Below, in pieces: positions 19,536 through 29,379 of a stretch of DNA of 64,000 nucleotides. This DNA comes from Rickettsia endosymbiont of Gonocerus acuteangulatus (lineage in GTDB: Bacteria > Pseudomonadota > Alphaproteobacteria > Rickettsiales > Rickettsiaceae): positions 434,001-498,000 of the forward strand of contig NZ_OZ032147.1 of the NCBI RefSeq assembly GCF_964026435.1, given 5' to 3'. The position numbers were made by a program, and so were the translations under genes. Positions within the stretch are counted from its first letter, which is position 1, and each line of letters begins with the position of its first letter. The notes under the pieces are model-generated. The model did not search any database. It saw nothing but the letters and a program-made list of their open reading frames with translations, and was not told where the DNA came from.

Positions 19536-20489
19536 CTACCATCTTAGTAAAGCACTACCCCAAGTAAGACCGGCACCTATAGCTGAGAATAAAATAATAT
19601 CACCTTTTTTGATTTTACCTGAAGCTTTGAGAGAACTTAGAACAAGTGGAATAGAAGCAGCTGAACAATTAGCGTGTTTTTCTACAGTTTTTACTACTTT
19701 ATGATCTTCGACATTTAATAGCTCGGCAAGCTTATTAATTATACGTATATTTGCCTGATGTGGGATAAAATAGTTAATATCGTTTACATTGAAATTATTA
19801 TTGCGTAATAATTCCTCTATAGATTGGTGCATTTTCTCTACTGCAAGACGAAATAATTTCTGTCCTTGCATAATTATTTTACCGCTGCTACCATTCATAC
19901 TTACACCGCCGTTGGTATATAGTATTTCGTAATCTACACCGCTTGAGAAAATATTACTGTCTATTACACCGGAGTTATCATCGCTACGTTGTAGGATTAC
20001 ACTGCCTGCTCCGTCGCCAAATAGAACACAAGTAGCTCTATCTTCCCAATCTAATAAAGATGTCATTTTTTCAGCACCTATCAGTAAAATAGTTTTATAT
20101 TTACCGGAGAAAATAAGAGAATTTGCTACTTGCACGCCATAAACAAAACCGGCACATACGGCTTGTAAATCAAATGATGGAACATTAGTTAAACCAAGAT
20201 AACCTTGTAGTTTAGTTGCAACTGATGGAAAGCTATTGTCAGGAGTAGTAGTACATGTGATAATTAAATCAATCTCATTTGCTGAAATGCCAGCATCCGC
20301 TATAGCTTTTTCAGTGGCTTTTAAAGCAAGATGGGAAGTATATTCAGTATCACCTGCTATATGACGCTGCGAAATACCGGTTCTTGTTCTAATCCATTCA
20401 TCGTTAGTATCAACAAATTTTGCAAGTTCATCATTGCTAACAACTTTTGGAGGGAGATATCCGCCGCAGCCAATAATTTTACAGGTCAT
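19536..20489 (-). CDS. fabH: 3-oxoacyl-[acyl-carrier-protein] synthase III
   Basis: Condenses acetyl-CoA with malonyl-ACP to start fatty-acid synthesis. It is 317 residues. The catalytic triad is visible: Cys in AVCAGFVYG, His in [10 protein letters not shown] and Asn in [10 protein letters not shown]. The glycine-rich end [16 protein letters not shown] is typical. It starts 12 bases after rpmF on the same strand; plsX, often found between these two genes, is absent here. Confidence 0.97.
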   Translation of the reverse strand: MTCKIIGCGGYLPPKVVSNDELAKFVDTNDEWIRTRTGISQRHIAGDTEYTSHLALKATEKAIADAGISANEIDLIITCTTTPDNSFPSVATKLQGYLGLTNVPSFDLQAVCAGFVYGVQVANSLIFSGKYKTILLIGAEKMTSLLDWEDRATCVLFGDGAGSVILQRSDDNSGVIDSNIFSSGVDYEILYTNGGVSMNGSSGKIIMQGQKLFRLAVEKMHQSIEELLRNNNFNVNDINYFIPHQANIRIINKLAELLNVEDHKVVKTVEKHANCSAASIPLVLSSLKASGKIKKGDIILFSAIGAGLTWGSALLRW

Positions 20490-20501
20490 AAAAATTTAAA
20501 T

Positions 20502-20702
20502 TTAAGCTACTTCTTCTTCAGCTTCGATTTTTTTCGTTACTACTTGACGATTATTATAAGTACCATCAACTAAAGAAACATGATGTGGAAGTTTATATTC
20601 ACCAGTTTGAGAGTCAACTATTACATTAACTTTACCAAGTGCTAAATGTGAACGTCTCATATTACGTCTTGATTTTGATGTTTTCTTCTTTGGAACTGCC
20701 AT
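20502..20702 (-). CDS. rpmF: 50S ribosomal protein L32
   Basis: 66 residues, with the invariant [20 protein letters not shown]-terminus, which is processed at Met and lies in the subunit core. The zinc-binding Cys pairs of some L32 proteins are absent, as in other Cys-free L32 forms. It is the first gene of an operon with fabH and is divergent from the bamE-like gene, whose start is 88 bp away. Confidence 0.97.
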   Translation of the reverse strand: MAVPKKKTSKSRRNMRRSHLALGKVNVIVDSQTGEYKLPHHVSLVDGTYNNRQVVTKKIEAEEEVA

Positions 20703-20790
20703 TATTTACCTCTTTTATTAAAAAGTATTTGTCAAATTAGTGAAGCAGTATATTATAATCTTATAATAAAATCTAGATAAAATTAAATTT

Positions 20791-21258
20791 ATGAAATTTT
20801 TCTTAATATTCGTCTCCAGTATATTCGTCATTTTTTCCTTAAGCGGTTGCCAAACTATCGAAAATAGAGGACAGTCTATAGATGACTCAGTACTTACAAA
20901 ATTAGAAGCAAAAAAACTAAGTAAAACAGAAGTGGTAGAGCTAATTGGCACTCCTACCATGATCCCAGAATATTCTCAAGATACATGGTATTATGTCGAG
21001 CGAGTTATGTCACAAAGAGCTTGGCTTAATCCTAAAATCGTAAAACAGAGAATAGTAAAAGTTACCTTTGATAGCCGTAATTTAATGCAAGAGGTTGTGG
21101 TAATTGATGATTCACCTAGACATGATATCGAAACGATCAGTGAATATACGAAAACATACGGCACTGAACTTAATGGCTTACAAAAATTCGTTAAAAACCT
21201 AGGTAGATTTAATAAAACTACTGGCGGAAATAAGAATAAAAGCAAGAAAAAGAAATAA
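20791..21258 (+). CDS. bamE: BamE/SmpA-type outer-membrane lipoprotein
   Basis: Component of the beta-barrel assembly machinery. 155 residues with a lipoprotein signal ending LSLSGC (lipobox, Cys20), followed by the BamE fold: KLSKTEVVELIGTPTMIPEY, then WYYVER and RIVKVTFDSRNLM strands. The C-terminus is a Lys/Asn-rich tail. It is divergent from rpmF and shares a short promoter region. Assignment rests on motif and length; the gene may also be listed as SmpA/OmlA. Confidence 0.85.
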   Translation: MKFFLIFVSSIFVIFSLSGCQTIENRGQSIDDSVLTKLEAKKLSKTEVVELIGTPTMIPEYSQDTWYYVERVMSQRAWLNPKIVKQRIVKVTFDSRNLMQEVVVIDDSPRHDIETISEYTKTYGTELNGLQKFVKNLGRFNKTTGGNKNKSKKKK

Positions 21259-21309
21259 GTTATTGTACTGTCATCCTGCGTAAGGCTTGCCTTGCGTGGA
21301 TACCAAGTC

Positions 21310-21430
21310 GTCATTGCGAGTGACTGTAAGGAGCGTAGCAATCCAGAAAAATAATAAAAAATACTAATAAAATTAGCATTTTTTAGCTGGATTGCTTCGT
21401 CAATTACTTCGTAATTTCCTCGCAATGACA
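21310..21430. repeat. RPE downstream of the bamE-like gene
   Basis: Arms GTCATTGCGAGTGAC and CCTCGCAATGACA, with TCCAG/CTGGATTGC inner arms around the actaataaaattagc core. An extra half arm (TGTCATCCTGCG) lies just upstream, near 21269. Confidence 0.8.
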
Positions 21431-21476
21431 GAAAACTAATCCACGCTAAGCAAGTGGGAATAAGATATGAAACGCA

Positions 21477-21826
21477 CTACAAGCTATCGCTGTCATGTAT
21501 TTTGTCAGAAACTTCACCGGAAATTATAACATTATTTTGCTCTGTAATAATATCTGTTTGTTTAATAAGGCTTGCTGTTTCATAAATAAGTGTATTGAGA
21601 TTACCGATAATTTTAGAATCTGAGCTAGTGACATCTAACATTATATCGCTAATAAATTTTTTGATTAAATTATCTCTACCAACTATTAGACCATTGCTAT
21701 ATTTTTCTTCTAAAATTTTCTCGTTAATTTTTACAAATCCAAATAAAAATACTTGTACTCTAAGATAATAAACATTTTCAAAAGCCTTATTGAAACATTC
21801 TATGGCTTTAAGATTATTTTCCTTTA
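21477..21826 (-). pseudogene. Hypothetical protein, C-terminal fragment cut by IS630
   Basis: The minus-strand frame is open from the IS630 boundary (21826) to TAG at 21477, about 116 residues, beginning AIKENNLKAIECFNKAFENV. That start resembles a tetratricopeptide-type helix pair, and the rest is a helical, Asn/Ile-rich sequence. There is no start codon upstream because the IS630 type-2 element sits there. Function unknown. Confidence 0.6.
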
Positions 21827-22546
21827 TAGCTTAATGCGATAAGGTAGTGACTTATAGTATGAGTTGGATTATACTAAATGAAAAACTTATGGCAAAGGCA
21901 TATTCATACGATTTAAGAATACGAGTAATAAAAAGTTTAACAGATGGTAAAACAATAAAAGAGACTTCAGAGATATACTCTATTAGTAGGAAGACTATAA
22001 TAGAGTGGAAAAAATTAAAGAAACAAACTGGGGATGTCAAAGCAAAAAGTGGTTATCATACAGGACATCGTAGAATAATAAGAGACATAGAGGGATTTAA
22101 AAAATTTATAGAATTAAATTTTGATAAAACCACCATGGAGCTAGCTAATAACTGGAGTCAAAAAGTATCTGCAAGTACGATATCAAGATTGCTTAATAAA
22201 TTAGGTTATAGTTATAAAAAAAACTTTTCTTCATCCCAAAAGGGATATTGGTCTAAGGAATGAGTTTATATTGAAACTAAAAACTATAGATAAACAAGAT
22301 TTAGTATTTATCGATGAGTCTGGGATAGAAGATAATAGCTGTAGAGAACACGGGTGGAGCATTATCGGTCAAAGATGTTATGGTGAAAAGGTCTATCAAC
22401 ATAAATCACGGATTAGTATGATTGCTGGGCTGTGTGTCAAAGATATTATTGCCCCAATAATATTTGATGGGACATGTAATAAGGACATTTTTGAAACTTA
22501 TGTACAAGAGATATTGATCAAGGAATTAAAGGCTGGTCAGATAGTA
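21827..22546 (+). mobile_element. IS630-family element type 2, 5' part, interrupted by type 1
   Basis: Starts TAGCTTAATGCGATAAGG after a TA and runs to ...GGTCAGATAGTA, where a type-1 IS630 begins. The remaining 3' part of type 2 (present in the copy at 40763) is not found beyond the type-1 right end at 23508, so the right side has been lost or moved by recombination. Confidence 0.87.
21889..22546 (+). pseudogene. IS630-family transposase type 2, frameshifted and truncated
   Basis: The first frame (MAKAYSYDLRIRVIK at 21889 to 22263) holds the HTH region (TSEIYSISRKTIIEWKKL). The frame is lost at an A8 run after the GYSY codons (22211-22230). With seven A it would continue as KKTFLHPKRDIG into the second frame, which holds VFIDESGIEDNS (first Asp). 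The second Asp and Glu are missing because of the type-1 insertion. Confidence 0.83.
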
Positions 22547-22625
22547 TAGCATAAGTCATTAAGGTACTGACAGAGCGAGAGTATCATGTTATAGTAAGCA
22601 AATATTAACAAGCATGTAAAGAGAT

Positions 22626-22985
22626 ATGGCACGAGCATATGCAATAGAACTAAGACTAAGAGTTATAAAAGCTGTAGAAGCAGGGATACGAATAAGTAAG
22701 GTAAGTAAATTATTTAATGTAAGTCGTGATACTATATATAAATGGAAAAAATTAAAAGATAAGCAAGGTACTTTAGAAGCAGCAACTGGTTATCAGAAAG
22801 GACATAGTCATAAGATAAAAGATTCAGAATCTTTTAAAGAATTTTTTAAAGCTAATATGAATAAAACATCAAAGGAGTTAGCAAAGCAATGGGGTAATAT
22901 TGCATCTGTAACTATTTTAAGACAAATCAGAAAACTTGGCTATAGCTATAAACAAAACTCATTTTCATCCGAAAAGAGATATTAA
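22626..22985 (+). CDS. IS630 type-1 transposase, OrfA (N-terminal half)
   Basis: 119 residues starting MARAYAIELRLRVIK, with a helix-turn-helix (ISKVSKLFNVSRDTIYKWKK) and a second helical DNA-binding segment. The frame leaves the transposase at TATAAACAAAACTC and ends shortly after (NSFSSEKRY). OrfB overlaps in another frame. The truncated copy at 5271 has AAAAAAA at this point and one continuous frame. Confidence 0.85.
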   Translation: MARAYAIELRLRVIKAVEAGIRISKVSKLFNVSRDTIYKWKKLKDKQGTLEAATGYQKGHSHKIKDSESFKEFFKANMNKTSKELAKQWGNIASVTILRQIRKLGYSYKQNSFSSEKRY

Positions 22986-23496
22986 ATTAAGAAATGAATT
23001 TATAGCAAAGATACAAACCATCACAAAAGATAAATTAGTATATCTTGATGAATCTGGAATAGAGGATAATGCTTGCAAAGAGTATGGATGGAGCATTATA
23101 GGACAAAGGTGTTATGGAGAAAAGGTGTATCAACATAAATTTAGAATAAGTATGATAGCTGGTCTTTGTAATGGTAATCTTATTGCTCCTGTAATATTTG
23201 AAGGTAATTGTAATACAGAGGTCTTTAAAACTTATATTAGGGATGTATTAATTACAGAATTACAACCTGGGCAAACCGTTATTATGGATAACATTAATTT
23301 TCATAAAAATTCTAAAGTTAAAGAGTTCATTGAATCCGTTGGTTGTACCATATTGTATTTACCAACTTACTCTCCTGATTTAAATCCTATAGAGCATTAC
23401 TGGTTTAAGATAAAAAATGAAATTAGGAAAGTTGTAGGAGATTTTGAAACATTTTATGATGCTGTTTTTAATACTATTAAATTGTCAGTATCTTAA
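22936..23496 (+). CDS. IS630 type-1 transposase, OrfB (catalytic half)
   Basis: 186 residues in the shifted frame, carrying the catalytic core: LVYLDESGIEDNA (Asp), VIMDNINFHKN (Asp) and SPDLNPIEHYWFKIK (Glu). Whether an OrfAB fusion is produced by ribosomal frameshifting or RNA-polymerase slippage at the A-rich junction is unknown; without it, this half lacks its DNA-binding domain. Confidence 0.85.
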   Translation: MAIAINKTHFHPKRDIKLRNEFIAKIQTITKDKLVYLDESGIEDNACKEYGWSIIGQRCYGEKVYQHKFRISMIAGLCNGNLIAPVIFEGNCNTEVFKTYIRDVLITELQPGQTVIMDNINFHKNSKVKEFIESVGCTILYLPTYSPDLNPIEHYWFKIKNEIRKVVGDFETFYDAVFNTIKLSVS

Positions 23497-23579
23497 TGAT
23501 TTATGCTATACGCCTGATCATTAAAGTCGTGATAAGCCAGCAAAACAAAGCTCTCATGAACTTTGTTTTATCTGCTTCT

Positions 23580-26315
23580 TTACTCGTTTAGTCCGTGGCA
23601 ATATTTATATTTCTTACCTGAACCACAAGGACATAGTTCATTTCTAGATACCTTGCCCCAACTAGTAGGGTTTTTAGGGTCTCTATCCTCTGGGTTAATG
23701 CGTGATATGACAGGTCTAAGCTCAGTTTCTAAGTTACTACCTGCATTATACTTACTAAATGCCGGGTCTTCACGGCTTTCATGCATATTATTTTGCAGCT
23801 TTTTATTTTCAAGCGATATATCTTCTTTTTGAATATGCTTTAAGTCAATATGGAAGTGGTAGACTGTTTGAATAAAGAGTTCCTTTAAGTTATTAAGCAT
23901 ATGCTCAAATAAGTTAAATGCTTCTCTTTTATATTCGCTTAAAGGATCTTTTTGGGCATAAGCTCTAAGAGATATACCTTGTCTTAAGTGATCTAAGCTA
24001 TGTAGGTGATCTTTCCAAACCTGATCAAGAGTAGTCAATAAAATATATTTTACAGCATTATGCATTAAGTCAGGACTATAGGCTTCTTCCTTAGACTTAT
24101 ATATACTATCCGCTGTTTGAATAACAATTTTTGTAACTTCTTCTTCTGTTACATCATTTTTGCTTATTAGATTTTGATCAAGCTTTATAGCAAAAGTGCG
24201 GTGTAGTTCTACGCTTAAATTCTCTATATCCCAATCTTCTCTATAAGAGACTGCTGGCATAAAAGTTAGCACTATTTTTTTAGCTAATTCCTCAGTAGTA
24301 CTACTTAAGAAGTCATAACTATCCTTTGATTTAATAATTTCAGTTCTTTGCTCGTATATTATTTTACGCTGATCATTCATCACATCATCAAAGCGTAATA
24401 AATTTTTACGTATTTCATAGTTATACCCCTCAACTTTTTGCTGAGCTTTCTCAAGTGATCGGCTAATCATTGGGTGATGTATCGCCTCACCATCTTTTAA
24501 GCCAAGCGTCCGAAGTACCCCTGAAATACGTTCTGAGGCAAAAATACGCATTAAATCATCATCAAGTGATAGGAAAAATTTAGTATTACCAGGGTCACCT
24601 TGTCTGCCCGACCTACCACGCAGCTGATTATCTATCCTACGACTCTCATGCCTTTCCGTGCCTATTACAAATAACCCACCTGCTGCAATTACTTGCTTTT
24701 TCTCTTCAGCTATTTGAGCTTTTATCTCATTTACTTTTTCTTTATAAGCAGCATTAGTTAAAGATTTTCTATCTATCTGCTCTATCAGCATTTCAGGATT
24801 ACCGCCAAGCATAATATCAGTGCCTCGTCCTGCCATATTAGTTGCAATCGTTACTGCTTTAAATCTACCTGCTTGGGCGATAATAAATGCTTCCTGCTCG
24901 TGGAATTTAGCATTTAATACTTTATGAGGTATTTTGTTTTTATTTAGAACATTGGAAATTTCTTCTGACTTTTCAATACTTACAGTACCGACAAGCACCG
25001 GCTGACCACGATCATAACAATCTTTAATTAGCTTTAAAATAGCATCATATTTTTCTTTTTTGCTTCCATAAATTTCGTCATCAAGATCACGTCTTGTAAC
25101 TTTATTATGAGTCGGTACTGCTACTACATCAAGATTATATATATCTTTTAGCTCTGGTGCTTCGGTCATAGCTGTACCAGTCATACCTGATAATTTAAGG
25201 TAATTACGAAAATAATTTTGGAAGGTAATAGATGCAAGCGTTTGGTTTTCGTTTTGGATTTTTACGTTTTCTTTTGCTTCTAACGCTTGATGTAGCCCTT
25301 CAGAATATCTACGCCCTTCCATTACCCGTCCTGTAAACTCATCTATGATCATTACTTTACCATCACGTACTAAATAATCTACATCGATTGTAAACATATT
25401 GTGAGCTCTAAGGGCTTGATTAACGTAATGCACTAAGCTTAAATTTTCAAAGTCATATAAACTAGACTCAGGCTTTATAATATTTGCTTGGCTTAAAAGT
25501 GATTCTACATGACTAATGCCGCTTTCCGTTAAATTGATAGTTTTTAATTTTTCATCTTTTTCAAAATCACTTACATTAAGCCTACGTACAAGGTTATCGA
25601 CTTTGCCATATAATTCTGAATTATCATTAACTGGACCAGAAATAACCAAAGGAGTTCTTGCTTCATCTATTAAAATCGAATCTACTTCATCGATAATAGC
25701 AAAGTTAAAAGGACGAAGTACTCGCTCCTGCAAGCTATATTTCATATTATCTCTTAGGTAATCAAAGCCAAGCTCGTTATTTGTGGCATATGTAATATCA
25801 GAGTTATAAGCTTCTCGCTTAGCTTCATCTGGCATACCAGCAACAATACATCCAACTGATAAACCTAAAAAATTATAAATCTTGCCCATGGAAGCGGAAT
25901 CACGGCTAACAAGATAATCATTAACTGTTACGACATGTACACCTTTCTCAGCTAAAGCATTTAAATATGCAGGAAGTGTTGCAACTAAGGTCTTACCCTC
26001 TCCTGTACGCATTTCGGTAATCATTCCTCTATGTAATACCAAACCACCTATAAGCTGCACATCAAAATGACGCATTCCATATACTCTTCTCGAAGCTTCT
26101 CTAACTACCGCAAATGCTTCATATGCTATATCATCTAAAGTAGCACCATTTTTAAGTTTTTTCTTAAATTCTACAGTTTTATTTTTTAATTCTTCATCTG
26201 ATAATTTTTGAATCGCTGGTTCAAGCGAATTAATTTTTGCAATGTCAGAAAATAGTTTTTTTATCGTACGATCATTTGCCGTACCAAAAATTTTTTTCAA
26301 TATAGAAAACATCAA
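23580..26315 (-). CDS. secA: Protein translocase ATPase SecA
   Basis: Motor of the Sec export pathway. 911 residues, full length. In order: the N-terminal DEAD-type motor with [17 protein letters not shown] (Walker A), [17 protein letters not shown] (Walker B), the preprotein cross-linking domain, GTVSIEKSE and [14 protein letters not shown] of the second motor half, [18 protein letters not shown], the helical scaffold region, and a C-terminal zinc-binding tail [17 protein letters not shown]. The start is MMF or the second Met. No neighbours in an operon; IS sequences abut both sides. Confidence 0.98.
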   Translation of the reverse strand: MMFSILKKIFGTANDRTIKKLFSDIAKINSLEPAIQKLSDEELKNKTVEFKKKLKNGATLDDIAYEAFAVVREASRRVYGMRHFDVQLIGGLVLHRGMITEMRTGEGKTLVATLPAYLNALAEKGVHVVTVNDYLVSRDSASMGKIYNFLGLSVGCIVAGMPDEAKREAYNSDITYATNNELGFDYLRDNMKYSLQERVLRPFNFAIIDEVDSILIDEARTPLVISGPVNDNSELYGKVDNLVRRLNVSDFEKDEKLKTINLTESGISHVESLLSQANIIKPESSLYDFENLSLVHYVNQALRAHNMFTIDVDYLVRDGKVMIIDEFTGRVMEGRRYSEGLHQALEAKENVKIQNENQTLASITFQNYFRNYLKLSGMTGTAMTEAPELKDIYNLDVVAVPTHNKVTRRDLDDEIYGSKKEKYDAILKLIKDCYDRGQPVLVGTVSIEKSEEISNVLNKNKIPHKVLNAKFHEQEAFIIAQAGRFKAVTIATNMAGRGTDIMLGGNPEMLIEQIDRKSLTNAAYKEKVNEIKAQIAEEKKQVIAAGGLFVIGTERHESRRIDNQLRGRSGRQGDPGNTKFFLSLDDDLMRIFASERISGVLRTLGLKDGEAIHHPMISRSLEKAQQKVEGYNYEIRKNLLRFDDVMNDQRKIIYEQRTEIIKSKDSYDFLSSTTEELAKKIVLTFMPAVSYREDWDIENLSVELHRTFAIKLDQNLISKNDVTEEEVTKIVIQTADSIYKSKEEAYSPDLMHNAVKYILLTTLDQVWKDHLHSLDHLRQGISLRAYAQKDPLSEYKREAFNLFEHMLNNLKELFIQTVYHFHIDLKHIQKEDISLENKKLQNNMHESREDPAFSKYNAGSNLETELRPVISRINPEDRDPKNPTSWGKVSRNELCPCGSGKKYKYCHGLNE

Positions 26316-26427
26316 AATCCTTAAATATATTTTTGTACATATAAATATAGGCTATTTTATAAAATTATCAATTAGTTATATATTTATGTCTTTATATACT
26401 TATTTCAAATATTTTTGTTGCAGAAAT

Positions 26428-26883
26428 GAAAATGCAAGGACTAAGTAGAACAAAACCTATAAATTTTCTGCCCAAATTTCATTGGGGGTTTTATAACCAA
26501 AAATCTTTCTTGGCATGTTATTTAAAATCTCAGCAATATTGTCAAGACCTCTTTGTGTAACGGTAGTAATATCTGTATTTTTAGGTAAAATTCTATGAAT
26601 CATAGAATTCATTTTTTCCACTAATGCTTTTTGTCTAGGGCGGTATGGATCACAAAAGAAAGTTTGAAACCCAGATAGTCTATAGGCAACATGCCCCACA
26701 AACTCTTTGCCATTATCCATAGTAATAGTCTTTCTCACACTATTTGGAAGAGTTTTTATCTTTCTTAAAAAACCATTGGTAACTGTTGTAGCTCTCTTGG
26801 AGTTATTCAGCACTAAAATAATCTTTTGACTCTTTTTATCCACCAGTGCACCAATATTCATACTTTGATTACCTTTATGAAAT
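26428..26883 (-). pseudogene. IS30-family transposase fragment, copy b
   Basis: The C-terminal 134 residues of the IS30 transposase, from NIGALVDKKSQKIILVL through TMDNGKEF and the catalytic Glu region to the stop, plus the left IS terminus GAAAATGCAAGGACTAAG at 26428. The N-terminal portion is replaced at 26884 by a miniature element. The frame itself is undamaged. Confidence 0.85.
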
Positions 26884-27008
26884 CAAAACTTACGCTATGT
26901 TTGATATAATGTCCATGAATTAAGGGATATTATGAAGTGCTTCACTATAAAACATTGCTGTGTAATAAGAGTTTTTAGCATATTTGCTATAACATAGCGT
27001 AAGTTTTG
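26884..27008. mobile_element. 125-bp miniature inverted-repeat element (MITE), copy 1
   Basis: Termini CAAAACTTACGCTATG and CATAGCGTAAGTTTTG are identical to those of the IS4/IS701-like elements. The 90-odd bp interior (with gctgtgtaataagag) is not derived from the transposase gene. Orientation is opposite to the copies at 41419 and 46932. The flanks are an IS30 fragment and an IS630 end with no matching duplication, so this copy marks a rearranged junction. Confidence 0.92.
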
Positions 27009-27045
27009 ACTATTAAATTGTCAGTATCTTAATGATTTATGCTAT
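27009..27045 (+). mobile_element. Right-end scrap of an IS630 type-1 element
   Basis: ACTATTAAATTGTCAGTATC...TTATGCTA matches the last 36 bp or so of the full-length type-1 copies. The rest of the element is absent and the MITE abuts it on the left. Confidence 0.85.
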
Positions 27046-27451
27046 ACTTCCTGGATTTAAAATTTCGACATCTTTATTTGCTGTTCCTCCATGGCATGCC
27101 CAAATATGAATATATAAAGGATTTTGAGGGGAAAGGTTTTGTAATTGCTGTAAAAAATCTTTTGTTTTAATTTTTTTATTTTCTAAATTTAGAGTATGCT
27201 CTTCTCCTAGTCTACGACCATGTGCACAAATATCAATTCTGGTATTGGGGCTTATTCGTAGATTATGTTTATTTAGTAACTCCTCTACATCTGTTATTTT
27301 TAATAGGGTTCTTTCCATCTCCTATCACCAAACAATTTTCTTGATCATATATCTCTAAAATTTTAGGATTAGGTCTCATATCAAGCCCTACTATAAAAAG
27401 TGCTTTTAGCTCTCTAGGTTCTGCTTTTTCACTAATTATAGCTTTAGACAT
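27046..27451 (-). pseudogene. Broken gene resembling a caspase-fold (C80/CHAT-like) peptidase
   Basis: Two overlapping frames: MSKAIISEKAEPRELKALFI... (start 27451) and, after a one-base shift near 27310, ERTLLKITDVEELL... down to the IS630 scrap at 27045. The second frame has IDICAHGRRLG (a candidate catalytic His on a strand end) and, 40 or so residues later, YIHIWACHGG (a candidate catalytic Cys), the order and spacing of His/Cys dyads in caspase-fold peptidases. The 3' end is cut by the IS debris. The family call is a motif-based inference; function unproven. Confidence 0.45.
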
Positions 27452-27703
27452 ATTTTTAATAATATTTAATTCTTATTAATTAATAAGAACATATTTTATT
27501 AAAAAAATATAAGTTAATTGGTAAAAATTAGTTTAAAAAGCGGTATTGTTGTAATAAAAAAGTTGCAATTAATGTGTCGATTAAAACCATTATCATTTTA
27601 TGAAAGCTCTACAAATATTTTTATTCATAGTAGTAAATTAATTTACTTCTTATATTTTTAGTAGTAATTATACTATATATAAAATATAAAAAGGATATTA
27701 ATT

Positions 27704-28082
27704 ATGTTAAAGAATGACACATATAAAGAAAACTTAAATGCAAATATTAGGGATTCGTTATTACAAGATATTAGAGAAGTTATAGAATATAAAAAGAATG
27801 ATATTACTTATGGTTTACTTACAGGTAGTTTTGGTATTCACAACTATAGAATGCAAGACATAAATAGTTTTATATTTGATGAAATAGCAAGAAAATATGG
27901 GCTTAATAATAAATATGAATTTAAGAAAGGTATTTCTTTTATAAAAGAAAATGCTCACTTCATATGCTCCGTTAATCGATCACGACAAAACTAAATTTAG
28001 CAATCTTGTCCATGAAGATTGTTATCAGGAACTAACAGAGATTATAGGTATGACGCCTGAGGAATATCTCAATTCACTTTAG
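27704..28082 (+). pseudogene. Hypothetical protein, frameshifted
   Basis: Starts MLKNDTYKENLNANIRDSLL after an AAAAGGA ribosome-binding site. The first frame stops at 27994. From about 27955 another frame continues YAPLIDHDKTKFSNLVHEDC to TAG at 28080-28082, which looks like the true C-terminus, so one indel near 27955 probably broke a protein of about 125 residues. No family recognised. It overlaps the convergent MFS gene by 14 bases. Confidence 0.6.
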
Positions 28083-29379
28083 GCTTAACACACCATAAAG
28101 CTACTAGTGATATCATGGTTATATAAATGGCAATCGATATACTGCTATTTGTGATATGCCAGAGCATTAAACATGTGGAGGGGGTAAGCCGTCCGATTAG
28201 TGAAGAGCCGATGCTGCTGCCGATACCAACTAGCATATATTTATCGGCAGTTTTAAAGAGATCATTTAGCCAGCAATTTAATGGGGCAATAAAGCTAACT
28301 CCAGCTAATATAATAAATATACGAACAAAATTAACATACCATATTGATGAGTTGTTTAAAAACCACCATAGAGGAATTAAGCTTAAAATCATTAATATAA
28401 GAGTGCCTCTTAATATTTTAAGATAATGAAATTTTTTGGTTAGATTCCCGATTACTGGAATCATAATCATATCAAAAATCAGAAATTCCGTATTAAACTT
28501 CATCATTGTTTCTAAGGAAATATCAGTAATTAGAGGAATAAAGCTGTTCATAAAGACGAATGGCACTATATAAGTCATATATGAAAAGCCTACGGCAAAG
28601 CTGATTCGTATGATATTTAGTTTATTATTCCATATTGTGAGTAGGTCATGATGTATTGTCATTCCCGCAAAAGCGGGAATCCAGGAAAAAAATTTGTATT
28701 TTTTAATTACTGGATTCCTGCCTACGCGGGAATGACATAAAGGCGTGCGGGAATGACATAAAGAAGTAGTAGATGACAAAGGTGAGGAACTCTTCCTTAA
28801 AAAATAACCGACAAGTGCAGTAAGCCCACCAAATATAAAGCATACCCGCCAGTAACCGTTATAATCAGTATTTAAAACTATAGTACTGATATAAGATGCG
28901 AAGATAATTCCAAACATGGTAGAGGTATTATAAAGGTAAGAAGCTTTAAAGGTTTTTTTTTCTTCTTTATTCTCTAAAATAAATAACTTAGCAATAGCAC
29001 ATTCTCCTTCAGAATATATACCCTGCATAGTCCTAATTGCGACTAATAACAGCGGTGCAAGCCACCCTATTTGGGTATGTGAGGGTATTAAGCCTATTAA
29101 AGCAGTGGTTAAAGCAACGCCGATTAAAGAGTGTGATAATGCAAAAACTCCACCATATTTTTTAGCAATTACTCCAAAAAAGTAAGAACCTATAGGACGA
29201 GTAAATAGGGAAGTAGCAAGAACGCTATAAGTTAAAATTAATGCTACTATTTTATCGTGATTCGGAAAGAAAATGCCGGCAAGCAGTGGAGTAAGAAATC
29301 CATAAAGTGCAGTATCAAAATGGTCTAACGCATTACCGATTAATATTGAGATGTCTCTTTTGTTTAAGGAGTTTTTCAT
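28069..29379 (-). CDS. MFS transporter (ProP-like) containing a translated RPE
   Basis: 436 residues with about 12 hydrophobic segments, of the sugar/metabolite:H+ symporter type of the major facilitator superfamily. The N-terminal DISILIGNALDHFDTALYGF and loop FTRPIGSYFFGVIAKKYGG are characteristic. Between TM6 and TM7, residues about 204-243 (SRTPLCHSRVGRNPV...WIPAFAGMT) are the translation of an RPE, in frame. This lies in the cytoplasmic central loop, where an insertion is most tolerable. The stop of the upstream gene (29376) overlaps this start by four bases, suggesting a two-gene operon. Confidence 0.88.
   Translation of the reverse strand: MKNSLNKRDISILIGNALDHFDTALYGFLTPLLAGIFFPNHDKIVALILTYSVLATSLFTRPIGSYFFGVIAKKYGGVFALSHSLIGVALTTALIGLIPSHTQIGWLAPLLLVAIRTMQGIYSEGECAIAKLFILENKEEKKTFKASYLYNTSTMFGIIFASYISTIVLNTDYNGYWRVCFIFGGLTALVGYFLRKSSSPLSSTTSLCHSRTPLCHSRVGRNPVIKKYKFFSWIPAFAGMTIHHDLLTIWNNKLNIIRISFAVGFSYMTYIVPFVFMNSFIPLITDISLETMMKFNTEFLIFDMIMIPVIGNLTKKFHYLKILRGTLILMILSLIPLWWFLNNSSIWYVNFVRIFIILAGVSFIAPLNCWLNDLFKTADKYMLVGIGSSIGSSLIGRLTPSTCLMLWHITNSSISIAIYITMISLVALWCVKPKVN
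28657..28760. repeat. RPE inside a coding sequence
   Basis: Arms TGTCATTCCCGCAAAAGCGGGA and TGGATTCCTGCCTACGCGGG...AATGACA, plus a short duplicated tail (GCGGGAATGACATAAAG, 28745-28760). Its length keeps the transporter reading frame open. Confidence 0.9.

Larger units (their letters stand above)
22547..23508 (+). mobile_element. IS630-family element type 1, full-length copy (962 bp)
   Basis: Ends TAGCATAAGTCATTAAGGTA and ...TATCTTAATGATTTATGCTA form imperfect inverted repeats. It is inserted at a TA within the type-2 element on the left. The right flank (TACGCCTG) belongs to sequence downstream of secA, not to type 2. Exactly the same length as the copy at 42953-43914. Confidence 0.92.
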
